Below are positions 53,248 to 64,000 of a stretch of DNA of 64,000 bases, one piece after another. The translations under genes and the position numbers were made by a program. How positions within the stretch are numbered: position 1 is the first letter of the stretch; each line of letters opens with the position of its first letter. The stretch comes from Plecoglossus altivelis (lineage: Eukaryota; Chordata; Actinopteri; Osmeriformes; Plecoglossidae), in the NCBI GenBank assembly GCA_036571765.1, contig BROE01000020.1, forward strand, positions 5,180,612-5,244,611, read 5' to 3'. The notes under the pieces are model-generated. The model was not told the origin of the DNA. It saw only the letters and a program-made list of their open reading frames with translations, and did not search any database.

Positions 53248-56200
53248 GGGGAGTGACAAGAATGCAATCTATTGAAATGGTGGTGGTTGTATAAGGACAA
53301 ACTTGGATGACCTGCCCCACTGTGAAAACACAAGAGTCATATACCAGAAGTGTCTTATCGCCTCTGGGTTACTCTAAACACCCACAGCAGCTCTTTCAGA
53401 AATAGTTTGAAGTGTTGAGCCTGGTAGAGACAGGCGGGGAGGGGGGGGGCACAGTCTTTACCTGTCTTTTTTTTAGAAACGTGAAAACTCATAAAGGAAA
53501 CCAAGCCAAGCGCGGTGATACATAGATGGAAGGGGTAAGCGGAAACAGCAGGGGGAAACGAGCCCCGGTGTAGGTTAGTGTCTATTATCCAGAGGTGGTT
53601 TCTTACCGTTGTGCGACATGCCCACCACCAGACATTTCTGAAAACGGCAGTATTGGCATTTGTTGCGGCTCTTTTTGTGGATGCGACAGTGAAGATCACA
53701 GTGGTCGTAAACCAGCTTCAACCGTATGGTCCTACGGAAAAAACCCTGAAAACAAAAACACCAAATCTCATGAAGAAAAGCCAGCAGTCACTCCAGATCA
53801 CTATTACATGTGGATAACATTCAGTCCAGATCACTATTACATGTGGATAACATTCAGTCCAGATCACTATTACATGTGGATAGCATTCAGTCCAGATCAC
53901 TATTACATGTTTATAGCAGTTGATTCTTGGTGTAAGTCCTGCTGTCCTTATGAGCAACAGGGTCATGTTTAGTCATGCTTTCTTAAGTCAACATAAAAAA
54001 AGCCATTTTTCACCTGCTGATTATGCGCAGAGTCATAAAAGGCTTGGCCATATCTATTAACAAGGCCTCATAGATTAACCGCCGCCTCTGTCCATGTTGT
54101 CACGCGATCACCGACAACCACAATAAGGAAATACCAGAGACCTCGAATAAAGATCTACACTACACACATATAGGTCAGGTGCTGGTGAGATCACAAATTG
54201 ATAGATTGGTAAGGCCCCCGTGAAAAATAAATCAAGTTGCATATTTTCACGTTCAAGATGGGATTTGTTTGAACGTTGGAGATTCTGTGCGAATCGGTTG
54301 TTTGAATTTTTATGGCGGTTGAGGCTCGACCTGGGTAAAAAAATGTTGTCGTTTTTTTTACAATAAAAGTATTAACCTGTCCGCCTGACTCCTGCTTTTG
54401 GCATTCTTCTCCATAGCACTTGGAGATGACAACACAGCACTGATTTTGTTCAGTAATCAAATAGCAGCATTTACACAGTCGTCAGTGCTGAGTTAGGCCA
54501 AAAGCAGTACACTACCAAGAGGGATACACATGTTAAAATGAGTCGACTTCAGTCATAATAAAGAAAGGAAAGATATTAGTAATAGCTATCAATACAGGTA
54601 ATATTGTGGGTAATCGTACGATGGGTACAAATGATAGGACAGTCTTCAGGACTTTCTGTCCTGGACTGCGAATAGGGGTACTTTGTAATGCTGTATCTGC
54701 CAGTGATGTGTTGGAAATCATGCTATAGTCGTGGCACAAAAATAACAACATCTGAAGGGGTGAAAAAACCCACATCTTTACCAGGTAACCTCATCTCACT
54801 GTCTATATTAAACACGAGTTAAAATATACCAAACACCCACAACCACACATATGATTATCTATATATACAACAGCTAGGCAGCCAGTCCACAGTAGTAGGT
54901 TCCGCTGCCTGATGAGTGGAAACCTGCTGTTTGCTTGTGGTTGAAGTTCCAGACAAGATCAAAAGCAGCAAGTGCCACTCGTGAGATCATTTCTGCCTTG
55001 TCTGATGCTGAACCAATGCTAATTGAGACGGCGACGCAGTGGAAGAAGCTGGCGACCTCTGACCTTGCAGCCCTCGCAGGCGTGCACACCGTAGTGGAAA
55101 CCAGAGGCTTTGTCCCCGCACACGCGGCACTCGATGTTCAGCATTGCAGGAGAAGGGTCATCGTGCAGTTTGGAATACAAGTGGCAGCTCTCTGTATACT
55201 GTGGGGGCGATTCTGGCTCCAGTTTGATTGAACCTAAACATGGGAAACAGGCGACACAGGAGATGAGACAGGCCAACAAGCGGGAGTTACTACATGTGCA
55301 GACAACATTTGTCTACATCCTGTTGCACTGGTGCTGCTGGTCAACAGAAAGAACACAGTCTGAGCGCCTCAATAAGCCAAATGGGCCGAGCGAGAAACAT
55401 ACTTTGTCCATCGTGCATCTTGTAGTTGTATGCGTAGTCCATGTTGGTCAGGTGGTCAGACTGGGGTGGGCTGGGGATGTAGTTCATGCTGGTGGAAAGG
55501 CTGCTGGAGATACTGGTGGATATGGAGCTGGAGATGCTGGTGTAGTCCAGGGTGGAGTAGGGTTTCATGTCCAGAGAGTGAGAGCTGTCGTCCAGCTCGG
55601 ACAGGTCCACAGGGGTGAGGCTGAAGCCCATTGGCCAAGCAAGAAGCTGGGTATCCACCATGTCTGAAGGACAGCACAGAGACATAGAGTCAGGTCCTGC
55701 TGATGAAACTCCTGAGAACACACACACATGAGCATTCATGCATTTTCGTCTAAGAAAGATGGCTAGGAATTTGCGCTCTTCTGACGACTAACATGGACAC
55801 ACCTCAAACCGCCCCCTCCCGCCCGCTCCCTCAAACACAAACACACAGGCAGTCACGCAGGCTCTCTCTCTTGCTTCAACACGGCGCCATGAGCGTCCCA
55901 GAGTCACCCAGCTTGGCTTGGAGCAGCTGAAACCAGAGGCCAGAGTTGCTCTTGCGAACGCTCTAGTCTGCTACTGGGGCGCAGCAGGAACTCTGCCACG
56001 GACGTCATTCTGACAAGGGTTTTTTTCTTTCTTCTTTTTTCTACCCCAATTTCTGTGGATTTCTGACCAGTGAATACACGGTAGGGACTTGAGGGGATCT
56101 TGGGCCAAACCACTGCAGCCAGCGACTCTGTTGCAAGTTTCCCTATGCTGTCATCTGACACTCCAGACAAGCAGATCTGATGAAACAGATCGAAATAACT

Positions 56201-56277
56201 GAACCAGATCTGCTGTGGATTGAAAGCACTTCTGAGTACAGGATCCAGCTGTGCTTACCGTTCAGCTTTTGCTCCAT
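48815..56277 (-). CDS. pparg: Peroxisome proliferator-activated receptor gamma
   Basis: Core exons: 55661-55403 (start MVDTQLLAWPMG), 55233-55064, 53745-53607, 52104-51905, 50434-49918 and 49062-48815, giving 510 residues. A candidate upstream coding exon, 56277-56259, reads MEQKLN and joins in frame, giving 517. The order is A/B domain rich in Ser, then a two-finger DNA-binding domain with P-box CEGCKGFF and CDLHCRIHKKSRNKCQYC, hinge, and ligand-binding domain to the AF-2 helix PLLQEIMKDLY. Family knowledge: PPARG pairs with RXR on DR1 elements and controls lipid storage genes. The pocket differs from mammals: His323 is Ile and Tyr473 is Met; Cys285 and His449 are kept. A 22-residue insertion lies between helix 1 and helix 3. 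Introns hold an AG repeat and a 33-bp minisatellite. Confidence 0.95.
53069..53244. repeat. AG-rich microsatellite in pparg intron
   Basis: About 175 bp of (AG)n with GAGACAGAG-type interruptions, ending in about 20 uninterrupted AG units. It lies in the intron between the second zinc-finger exon and the hinge exon. It creates false Ser/Leu-rich and Arg/Glu-rich open frames. Confidence 0.95.
53792..53918. repeat. 33-bp minisatellite, about 4 copies, in pparg intron 2
   Basis: The unit starts TCCAGATCACTATTACATGT and is 33 bp long. Copies 1 and 2 are identical, copy 3 has one change (ATAGCAT for ATAACAT) and copy 4 is partial and diverged. The array starts about 47 bp upstream (on the gene strand) of the acceptor for the second zinc-finger exon. 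Confidence 0.95.
56259..56277 (-). promoter_or_regulatory. pparg: Candidate pparg upstream first coding exon
   Basis: On the minus strand ATG at 56277-56275 is followed by five codons and G|GTAAGC at 56259. The acceptor of the next exon leaves AC before ATG (55661), so the join makes a GAC codon and the fusion MEQKLND-MVDTQ in frame. This parallels the N-terminal extension of mammalian PPARG2. It could instead be a 5' UTR exon whose ATG is bypassed. Confidence 0.55.
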
Positions 56278-57662
56278 GAATCCCTGTGTCTGATAGCGAA
56301 GTCAACTTTAACTTGGTTGACCCCTTTCAATAAACTGACATGCCGACATTTCTACAGTCTGCATGTAGTCATGTGACGTGAGCTGAGAACTAGGTTAACA
56401 TGGCCACCGCTGTTCAATTCATTTAATTTGGTTGTACGTAAAAACTTTGTGAACGCCTTCTCGCTAAACCTGCTTTTTTGAAACTTATTTAAAATCTACA
56501 TAGAATGGAAGCCGGTATATTCTACTGTATAGCCTCAAAGACAAAAGGATAAATGCAGGGTCAGAGGGCATAAAACACCCTAATGAATTGAAATCCTTCC
56601 AAATGACTTCCCAAAATATAATCACGGAACAAAACATCCTTTCTCCTAAATTACTTATTGTTTTCTCATAACGGTGTGGAATGTGGGCAGCACAAATCAA
56701 CAGGGATCCACTTAAACAAACGACTTCTGCCACATTGTTTCAGAGATGTGTCAGGAGGAGCCAAATCCTCTATATAGCAATGTCCTGGAAGTGGTGGGTA
56801 GATGGTTCCTATTAATAGTGTATTAATAGTAGTAGAGCCCTATGTTCTGGCCTATACCCGCGTGTTCAGAGTTGCGGTAAACAGGCCTTGTATCCGGATG
56901 GCCTTCTGCTCTGGTTGGCAAAGTCTTCAGATTGTGGAGTCAGACCTCTGGCAAGAGATACCGACTCCCCAGAACATCCCAGGACTGAATCATCCCCTGG
57001 TGAATTGGTGTTTCAACATCACGCACACCCACCCCCCCCCCCCTTAATCAGAATGATTCAGCGACGTGGCTCGACAGCTCCGTCGTTGCGTTGCAAGGCT
57101 TTGCACGTGGGAGGACGCTGAAGGGAGAAAAAGATCCTGTTTGAGCGTGAGCCCGTTCAGTGTGTGCCGTCCTATCAGACGACACAAAAGATGACAAACG
57201 ACCTGCAGCGTTAATGGACTGTGCGTTCACATGAGAGCGGCCTCGTGATACGCCTACACCTCCTGGCACCCAGACCCTGCTCCATTTGTCGGGTCTGATT
57301 TTCGCAGCTCGGGCTGCGGCTACTTCTGTCTGACTTGTCCCCTGAAAGATACTTCCTGCCTTCTCCAGTATCTACGTTGCCCTGTTGTTTTACCTCTAGA
57401 AGATGAGAGGAAGATCACGGCCTAAAGAGGCTGCATATACCCCTTGATGCAGTGGCTCTGTCGAGGGATACAAAGGGGCCTCTTAATCTTAAACATTATA
57501 TCAGGCTCAAGACTTGACAAAAGAATGGACGCGTTATGTTACCAGAACTGACAGTGTTCACACACTTTGTATTGATCGTTTACTGCGCTTTTATAAAGAG
57601 TCTAGATGCAAGTAGGACTGTCTTGAGTCAGCATGTGATATCTGTCTGCCAAACTCGGAAGT

Positions 57663-57748
57663 CAGACCAACTTGTCTCAGACATCAGACCAACGTGTTTC
57701 AGACATCAGACCAACTTGTCTCAGACATCAGATCAACTTCTTTCAGAC
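57663..57748. repeat. 22-bp minisatellite, about 4 copies
   Basis: The unit CAGACCAACTTGTCTCAGAC plus AT (22 bp) is repeated at 57663, 57685, 57707 and 57729 with one to four changes. The last copy is partial. Confidence 0.93.
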
Positions 57749-59944
57749 GCTTCCGAGACAGGCACTATTTATTTTCAGACGCGCATAGACACAGACAAAC
57801 TTGCTAAAATCGTTGCTGCTGTAATTACACCTAAGTTGACCTCCTCGCACACGCAAAGTCACCACGTTCAGCCCAGTGACACTATGTGATGTATGTTAAC
57901 CAAAGTCTGGTCTGACACTGGCACTACAGACCTGGCAATGGATGATAAACAAATGCTCATTTTCTAATATTTTACAGTTGCACATTTCTATCTCATCTTC
58001 TGAAAAGGGGGACGTCTTTTTCCTTTGCCTATAAAGGCTCACAAGCAAGAAGAAAATGTGAAATCCACTCTTCTGGGACGTTCTTGCAAAAGGAATGCAA
58101 TGTTTTACGTTCATATTTCTTCACAACACCCAATCTCTATCCAGGGCTTGGGATATCACACCGAGTGACACAGAACAATGAGAGCTTCAAGTGAGATGTG
58201 CTTGAGTTAAACCTTGCGACACAATAATCAAAAGATTTGCGTCATGTGTTTTGAAAACTAAAGTGAGAAAGCTTCTGGAAATGTTAATAACTTCCCATGA
58301 ATAACCATTTGTAAAAAAAGCTCTTGCAGAACCTGTCTGGTTGCATTCAGAACATGTACGATCGTTACATGAAGAAAAAGCAGGGACATTTCAACAAGAT
58401 CAAGTCTGAACCGAAACACAAAAGAGAGAGCCTTTTAATATACAGACACCACCCATGAGCCGCAGAGGGGAGACAGTGTATTCTTGTGGTTAGAGTTTCA
58501 CATTCTTCAAACATGTATATGCTAATGTCCTTGATATCTACCACTTCATCTCTTACAGGCCAGAAAGTCTATGAAATGGCATTATGGCAATCTTCATGTA
58601 AAATCCACTTCCTCTTTATTAGGTTCACAGTAAGGCTTCTTGCGTCTGTAATCACATGTACAGAGGTACACAAACCCACTCAAACCTCAAACCCCAAATG
58701 GAAAACACACACACTGCACTCGGCGCAAAGTGACTTCCTGACCTCATCAGGCAAGACAGCAGCGGAATGCAACATTGCACTTGCTTGCGGTCATGACAGC
58801 ACTCTTCAAACCTGGACAGAAGATGACAAGAATGACCACTTCTCCTAACTTGGTCTACTGGTGCGACGACACCAACGCGGCCCTGTCCGAGAAGTGCAAA
58901 CCCCTTGCATGCGGCACGTCAAGTTTGAGAAAGCAGCATCTAAAGGGGATAGGATAGGCTTCTCTTCTATTGGCTGACCCACGTCTGGTTCACCTCTGTT
59001 CAGTTGTCTGAACAGAGAGAGACCTGGCACTGTCATTGGAACTGAGAGTCTGAGAGGTCTCCTACGCACCTGGCTGGTTCTGAGTTTGCTCACGCTGGGG
59101 GAATGACAGGGGCACGCGAAGCGCCTAGATCAAAGCTGACAACTGAGGGAGGCAGGGAACCCACATCTTGCAGAGCTGGCACACACAGGCACACGCTGAC
59201 TCAGATCCCGACCAGACAACAAGTGATTTGCATCACTGATTTGGAGTCTGTCTCATTCCCACCTACAAGTGAATCGAGACACCTCCTTTTCACTTGATGT
59301 AGGTGAAGATGGGGCTCGTCTTTGCTAGGAAAGGCTTTTTTTATGGGATATGTCACATAGCCTCATTTATGAACACAGCATTTGGATTGAAAGCTTTTGT
59401 ACAAAAGTCTCAGTCAATACATCCATAAGCACACCTCGGCAACATAACACACTCGATAACGCAACACTCACCCGGTCTCCTTCCAGAGCGCAGAAGGTCC
59501 TTTCTGATACAGTGTGTCGGAGAGCTACGACTAGACAGCAGAGCTGAACTTGTCATGTGTGTGTGTGGGTTAGGTGGGCCGCTCATGCCTTTCCTGAGGA
59601 TGTGACAAGTTTAAAGGAACAAGAGAGAGTCATTCCTCTTGCTGGAAGAATGTTGAGCTCAGCAGAAATGCAGACAGCTACACATCATGTGGCCCCAGTT
59701 GCCGTAAGCGCGAGCGTTTGCATGTGTGTGAGCTGGTAGACTAGCCAGATGACTTCCTGTTGCTTCATTCTGATGCGAAACCTCCTGCTGGTTCCACTTC
59801 TCTCAGCAGGGCAGACTGGACAAGGTCAAATCTTGAACTGTCTACAATATTAAGTGGTTGCTGTCTTAGGCAGAAACAGGTCTTTCTGATTGGTTATATT
59901 TTTAAGAAGGTGTTTCTAATCACTGGCATGCAAACAATGTAATT

Positions 59945-59975
59945 ACGTGTGTGTGTGTGTGTGTGTGCGTGTGTC
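59945..59975. repeat. (GT)n microsatellite
   Basis: About thirteen GT/GC units lie in the pparg upstream flank. Confidence 0.9.
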
Positions 59976-60597
59976 AAAATTAAACGGAAGTCATTTAAAA
60001 CAAAAGCTGACTGTAAAGTTGACATCAGCTCTTTTACAAGAACAATCATGGATGTCAATTCCCTCAAGTACTCCAATGACAAAATGTGCATTTCTTTGTT
60101 GTTTGCAAATAGAATGGGTCCAACTCTAATTGGAATCCCTGATAAGACCCACTAATGTTCACATGTAGGCCGTGCTGTAACATTTTTGAATGAACAAAAA
60201 CATCTGGCCTGGAGACACCTGATTCCAGACATGATAAAGGTCTGATCTACAGGACGTACATTCTGTTTGATCCAGGACGGGAGGCATGAATGACAGGCTA
60301 ACTCCCCAACAAACAACACTCCTGGGAATCTTAAAATCCTATTGGAAGGGTTACAGCAACACACTTGTGGCGAGTGGCTCATATCCCTCCAGATCTACAT
60401 TGTGTAGCTCCCTGGGAATTTAGCTTCGCACAATATCTAAGGACATGAACTGTTCCCCACTTTCTTTAAATAGGAATGAGTTAATAGTTGATCACTCCCA
60501 TGGGCTCTGCCGCGCTTCCTCCGTGGATAAGGAAGGAGTGTTAACTGTGAAGGCCTTCACTTCTCTTTTTCTAATCTAACCACCACTGGCTGGCCGT

Positions 60598-60657
60598 CCA
60601 GGGGGAGGAGGAGGAGGAGGATGGGGGGAGGAGGATGGGGAGGGGGGGGGGGGGGCT
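60598..60657 (+). repeat. GGA/G-run purine tract
   Basis: A 60-bp pure or nearly pure purine strand has GGA repeats ending in a run of about 16 G. It is prone to G-quadruplex or triplex formation and hard to sequence. Confidence 0.9.
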
Positions 60658-61167
60658 TTTCCCTCTGTTCCTCGAGGTGGACAGGAAGAGGCGGCAGTGT
60701 GCTGCTACACGGATAACAACATATGGACACGCCGTTCAGAGGACTAACATTAGACTACCGTTCCCACTGAAGGAATCTTGACCTGGGCCCTTGTTTGATT
60801 TGTCTTTCCCCTACTGAGCGTACACTCGTACCCCCTTTGGATTCAAGTCTATGTGAAAGTGCAAAGCCACTTCGTTGAGCTCCCTGAGGAACAGGACAAA
60901 ATGGAAGCAGCTTCTCTTGCATCCTGTTCTATATCAAATCGAATCGACTACCAGCGAGATAAACAGCTTTTAGATTTGGGATCGGGTCCAGCATTATTTC
61001 GATGAACCTCGATTTGGGTGGATGTGTGCGGTAGCATTGCGGTCTTTTGTTGTTGCATTGAAACAGGTCTGTTTTCATGTGCCCGTGAGAGCAAACCGTG
61101 TGTGTTTGTGTTTCTGCTTGCTCTCTCTACATTTATTACAAAAGAACAAAGTCCATAACACATTCAC

Positions 61168-61216
61168 TACACGCACGCACAAGCGTGCGCGCACACGCGT
61201 ACGCGCACGAGCGCAA
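61168..61216. repeat. Alternating purine-pyrimidine CG/CA tract
   Basis: Almost 50 bp alternate purine and pyrimidine with several CGCG/GCGC steps (for example GTGCGCGCACACGCGTACGC), the classic Z-DNA-prone composition. Confidence 0.8.
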
Positions 61217-63565
61217 ACTCAATTATATAACCACAACGAACTCCTGAAGTCTTTCTTTTATTTACCATTTGTATCTGTATTTGCACATTACATCACAAAT
61301 GTATTGGCGATTATGTGACCAAATGAGGTTTCCTAAAGCAAACTTTTTACGCATTGGTTTCACGTTGGTTGGACTGTTTAGCGAAGGTCAAATGCTGTTC
61401 AGTTTGTCAGCTGATGAAGCCACTGTTGGACCACACTAGCAGGCAAGAATTTCATATGATGCTCAATGTGTTTGGTGTCACTTCCACAGCAATACGCACA
61501 GAAAAGCTTGTAAGATGTGGTGAATGATACTTACAGTACAAATAATATATGGTGGTTGCGGATGCACAATAAATAATGAATACTGTTTTATAAATGTGTC
61601 ATTCAGTGGAAAGTCACCTTCCCACACTTCCTCTAAAATGATTTCCATTACACAATTATGTCACTGACAATGACAAGGATTACAATGACATTTTTTATCA
61701 GATGTTAGTCATACTTTAAAATAGTTTGAACTTGTTTTAACCTTGTGACAGCATGACACCCTGAGGTATGATATTGATCTTGATGTGGCGATTGAGATAA
61801 TATTTTGCTGATGTTGCTATCCTTCAATACAACATGGAACACCAAAGTACTTTTAATGGAACCTATACTTTCAATTAGAAGTAGTCTTATAGAACTCAAT
61901 CAATGTTGGCTGACTGTATCCACACTGTTGTGACTGAAACATAAAATCTAATGCTCTGGTATATCACAAACTTGGCAGGAAGTGTTCAAGAAAATAAAAG
62001 ACAGAACCTTTATCTCTTTATAAACAATTCAAGTTGAGGTTATTCGTCTCACAACATTAAACTTCTAGTGGGACCAATCAGGTAAGCAGTCTTAAACCTG
62101 TAGTCTGGTCCTTGCGCTATTGAACTGACCTTAGTTTAACAGCCAGCCAATAAATGAGGCACCAAAACACCACTCAGACAGTAGATTTAAACAATACCAA
62201 CATCCACAAACCTGGTGGATGACATTCCAGAATAAGCAAGCCAACCAATTGAATGGCTTCTGTGTAAATTGGTCAGTCTTTTGCATACTGCACTGCTGTG
62301 TATCACATACAGTACACATAGCATACGCATATTTAAGTTGCATTCCTAAAAATGTGCTAGTAAAATGTGGATAATCCTGTTGAAATATGAATCTGGCCCA
62401 TCGAAGTATTGACCCATACAAATCAGAAGCCACACAGCAATTTCTGCACGGTCACGTATTTGCCATAATGGTTTTGTTTGAAGTTGATAATAGACACACT
62501 ACACTTACCTGTTCCACGGTGACGACTGTAAATGCTAGACATGAGATCCTATCAGATTCTTTCAAATGTACAGTAAGCAGTGCTTGGGGGTATTACAGTG
62601 ACAGTTCGTTAGGACTTGAACATTCTGGAGTTCATTCACACAGTAGATTAACGCCACAGTAAAGAATGATGATAGACGTTCTGACCTGAATTGGTGGTAA
62701 AAATGACGCTCGATCCACTTCCTTGCTTAAAGCTTTGCAAGTTTTGGTCTTCTCGGTTGCAATGTTATTAATAAACGGCTGCCCGTCTGGCTGTCGTTAG
62801 CTGGTGGTGAGTCACGATAGGTGGGTGATGCACAGGACAAAAGACTAAGTTGTAGTATTGCCTCTCTACGAGAATGTTTCAAATGTAGTGAAGGCTGTTT
62901 AACTTTTCATGCTGTCACGCTGCTTGTCTTTCTCCTCCCTCTGGAACTCATATCAGGATCACATGGAGGACGCGGAAGCGCCAAAGAACTGTCCAAGCTG
63001 TGATTTACGGCTTTCGTCATCAATCTAATAGAAACTGCAGTGCCCTACTCAGAGTGCATCTATTAGACCATTAGATTGATCCATGTCTAAGTTCCAGTAT
63101 GTCAGGACGTGTGTGAACCACATATAATCTGCTTGTAGGTCCCATACAGGTAGTAAACTCTCAACAAACAATCACCAGCATGGTCTGGTTTGACACTTGA
63201 GCGACCAATAAACATGATGTAAATTGACCCAATATCAAGTACGTTTTTTTTTTTTACATATACATTTTATGATTGCCTCAGGTGATGACAAAATAGGCTC
63301 TATCTTCAATATGGGTTTCTGGGCTTCGATCTGAAATATGGTCTAGGGGAATACAGGGAGTTGGCACCCTTGTCTTATTTCCACTGACATCCACAGGGCC
63401 ACCCCACGCAGGTCCCTCATGTCCCTTAGGATGCCCCAGGAGCTCTGTAGTCCTCAGAAAAACACAGTGTTTACAATATAGCATTCTCTGTGGTATTGTT
63501 TTTTATGGAAGAGCTGTGATGGGATAGCCACCAAAACAAACATGGCCAGCTCATACGGCTACCGA

Positions 63566-63641
63566 CTCCTGTTTGTGTGTGTGTGCGCGCGTGTGTGTGT
63601 GTGTGTGTGTGCGTGTGTGTGCGTGCGTGTGTGTGTGTGTG
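63566..63641. repeat. (GT)n microsatellite with GC interruptions
   Basis: About 75 bp of TG units interrupted by CGCGCG and GCGTGCG steps, near the right end of the window. Confidence 0.92.
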
Positions 63642-64000
63642 GATGGGGGGTGGGCTGTGGCTTTCCCACAGTCATAACCCACAGTTCCTTCCCATATATT
63701 CTTTTATTTTGACAACTGTGAGTACCATCTTCCAGAATATAAATTCAGCATCATAATTGAGTAAATATGTCAAATCCGTCAGGGAAGGGCTCTGCAACAC
63801 CTTCATATTCACCTGATAAACCACAGTATAGTTATATATATATATATGTATATATTTTTTATCAATATGACAATTGGTGTCCTTAATATTCCTAGTGTTT
63901 CCTGTGCATTTCCTGTAGTTTAGTGCCATCTGCTGGTGAAATGCTTGATATGGTCATTTGTTCGCAGCGTGTCATTTGTTCAGTAAAGCCACAAAAGATC

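Larger units (their letters stand above)
56278..64000. other. Upstream flank of pparg, no gene seen
   Basis: About 7.7 kb with no open frame above 120 codons and no recognisable protein. It should hold pparg distal promoter(s) and enhancers. Structure seen: a 22-bp minisatellite (57663-57748), GT repeats (59945-59975, 63566-63641), a purine-rich GGA tract (60598-60657) and an alternating purine-pyrimidine tract (61168-61216). Confidence 0.5.

Noticed and set aside
53039..53333. Ser/Leu-rich open frames resembling membrane proteins
   Set aside because: They come from the AG microsatellite in a pparg intron.
56278..64000. Search for timp4/syn2-like exons upstream of pparg
   Set aside because: These genes neighbour PPARG in human, but no open frame here shows their residues.

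Overview
The window is vertebrate nuclear DNA, most likely from a ray-finned (teleost) fish. The genes have many short exons with GT..AG introns, the proteins match vertebrate families throughout, and the repeats are fish-like: a tRNA-derived SINE, a common fish dispersed repeat, and many microsatellites and minisatellites. The tandem mkrn2os pair also fits fish. I cannot name the species. Exons were placed by eye from protein homology, reading phase and splice consensus; UTR ends are mostly not determined.

Layout from left to right: rab43 (+, 5' end outside the window); hdhd5 (-); isy1 (-); an unrecognised coiled-coil protein gene with a possible prenylation tail (-); cnbp (-); raf1 (+); mkrn2 (-); two tandem mkrn2os copies (+), the first sharing a divergent promoter with mkrn2; tsen2 (-); pparg (-). 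Gene-poor stretches lie between cnbp and raf1, between raf1 and mkrn2, between tsen2 and pparg, and upstream of pparg (56.3-64 kb).

The order joins two human neighbourhoods: PPARG-TSEN2-MKRN2/MKRN2OS-RAF1 (human 3p25) and CNBP-ISY1-RAB43 (human 3q21). hdhd5, which is on human chromosome 22, sits between rab43 and isy1. The products work in separate processes: vesicle traffic, a mitochondrial HAD-family protein, splicing, RNA binding, MAPK signalling, ubiquitin ligation, tRNA splicing and nuclear receptor transcription. There is no operon-like logic and no mobile gene cassette.

The main points for a second look are: the scrambled last exon of raf1; an upstream in-frame first coding exon of pparg; fish-type pocket substitutions and a 22-residue insertion in PPARG; a GC-AG intron in tsen2; an 81-nt in-frame intron in the unknown coiled-coil gene; an isy1 first coding exon that holds only the ATG; a dinucleotide repeat that starts at the pparg stop codon; and ordered minisatellites in cnbp, isy1 and pparg introns. 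I did not find a new multi-gene system.
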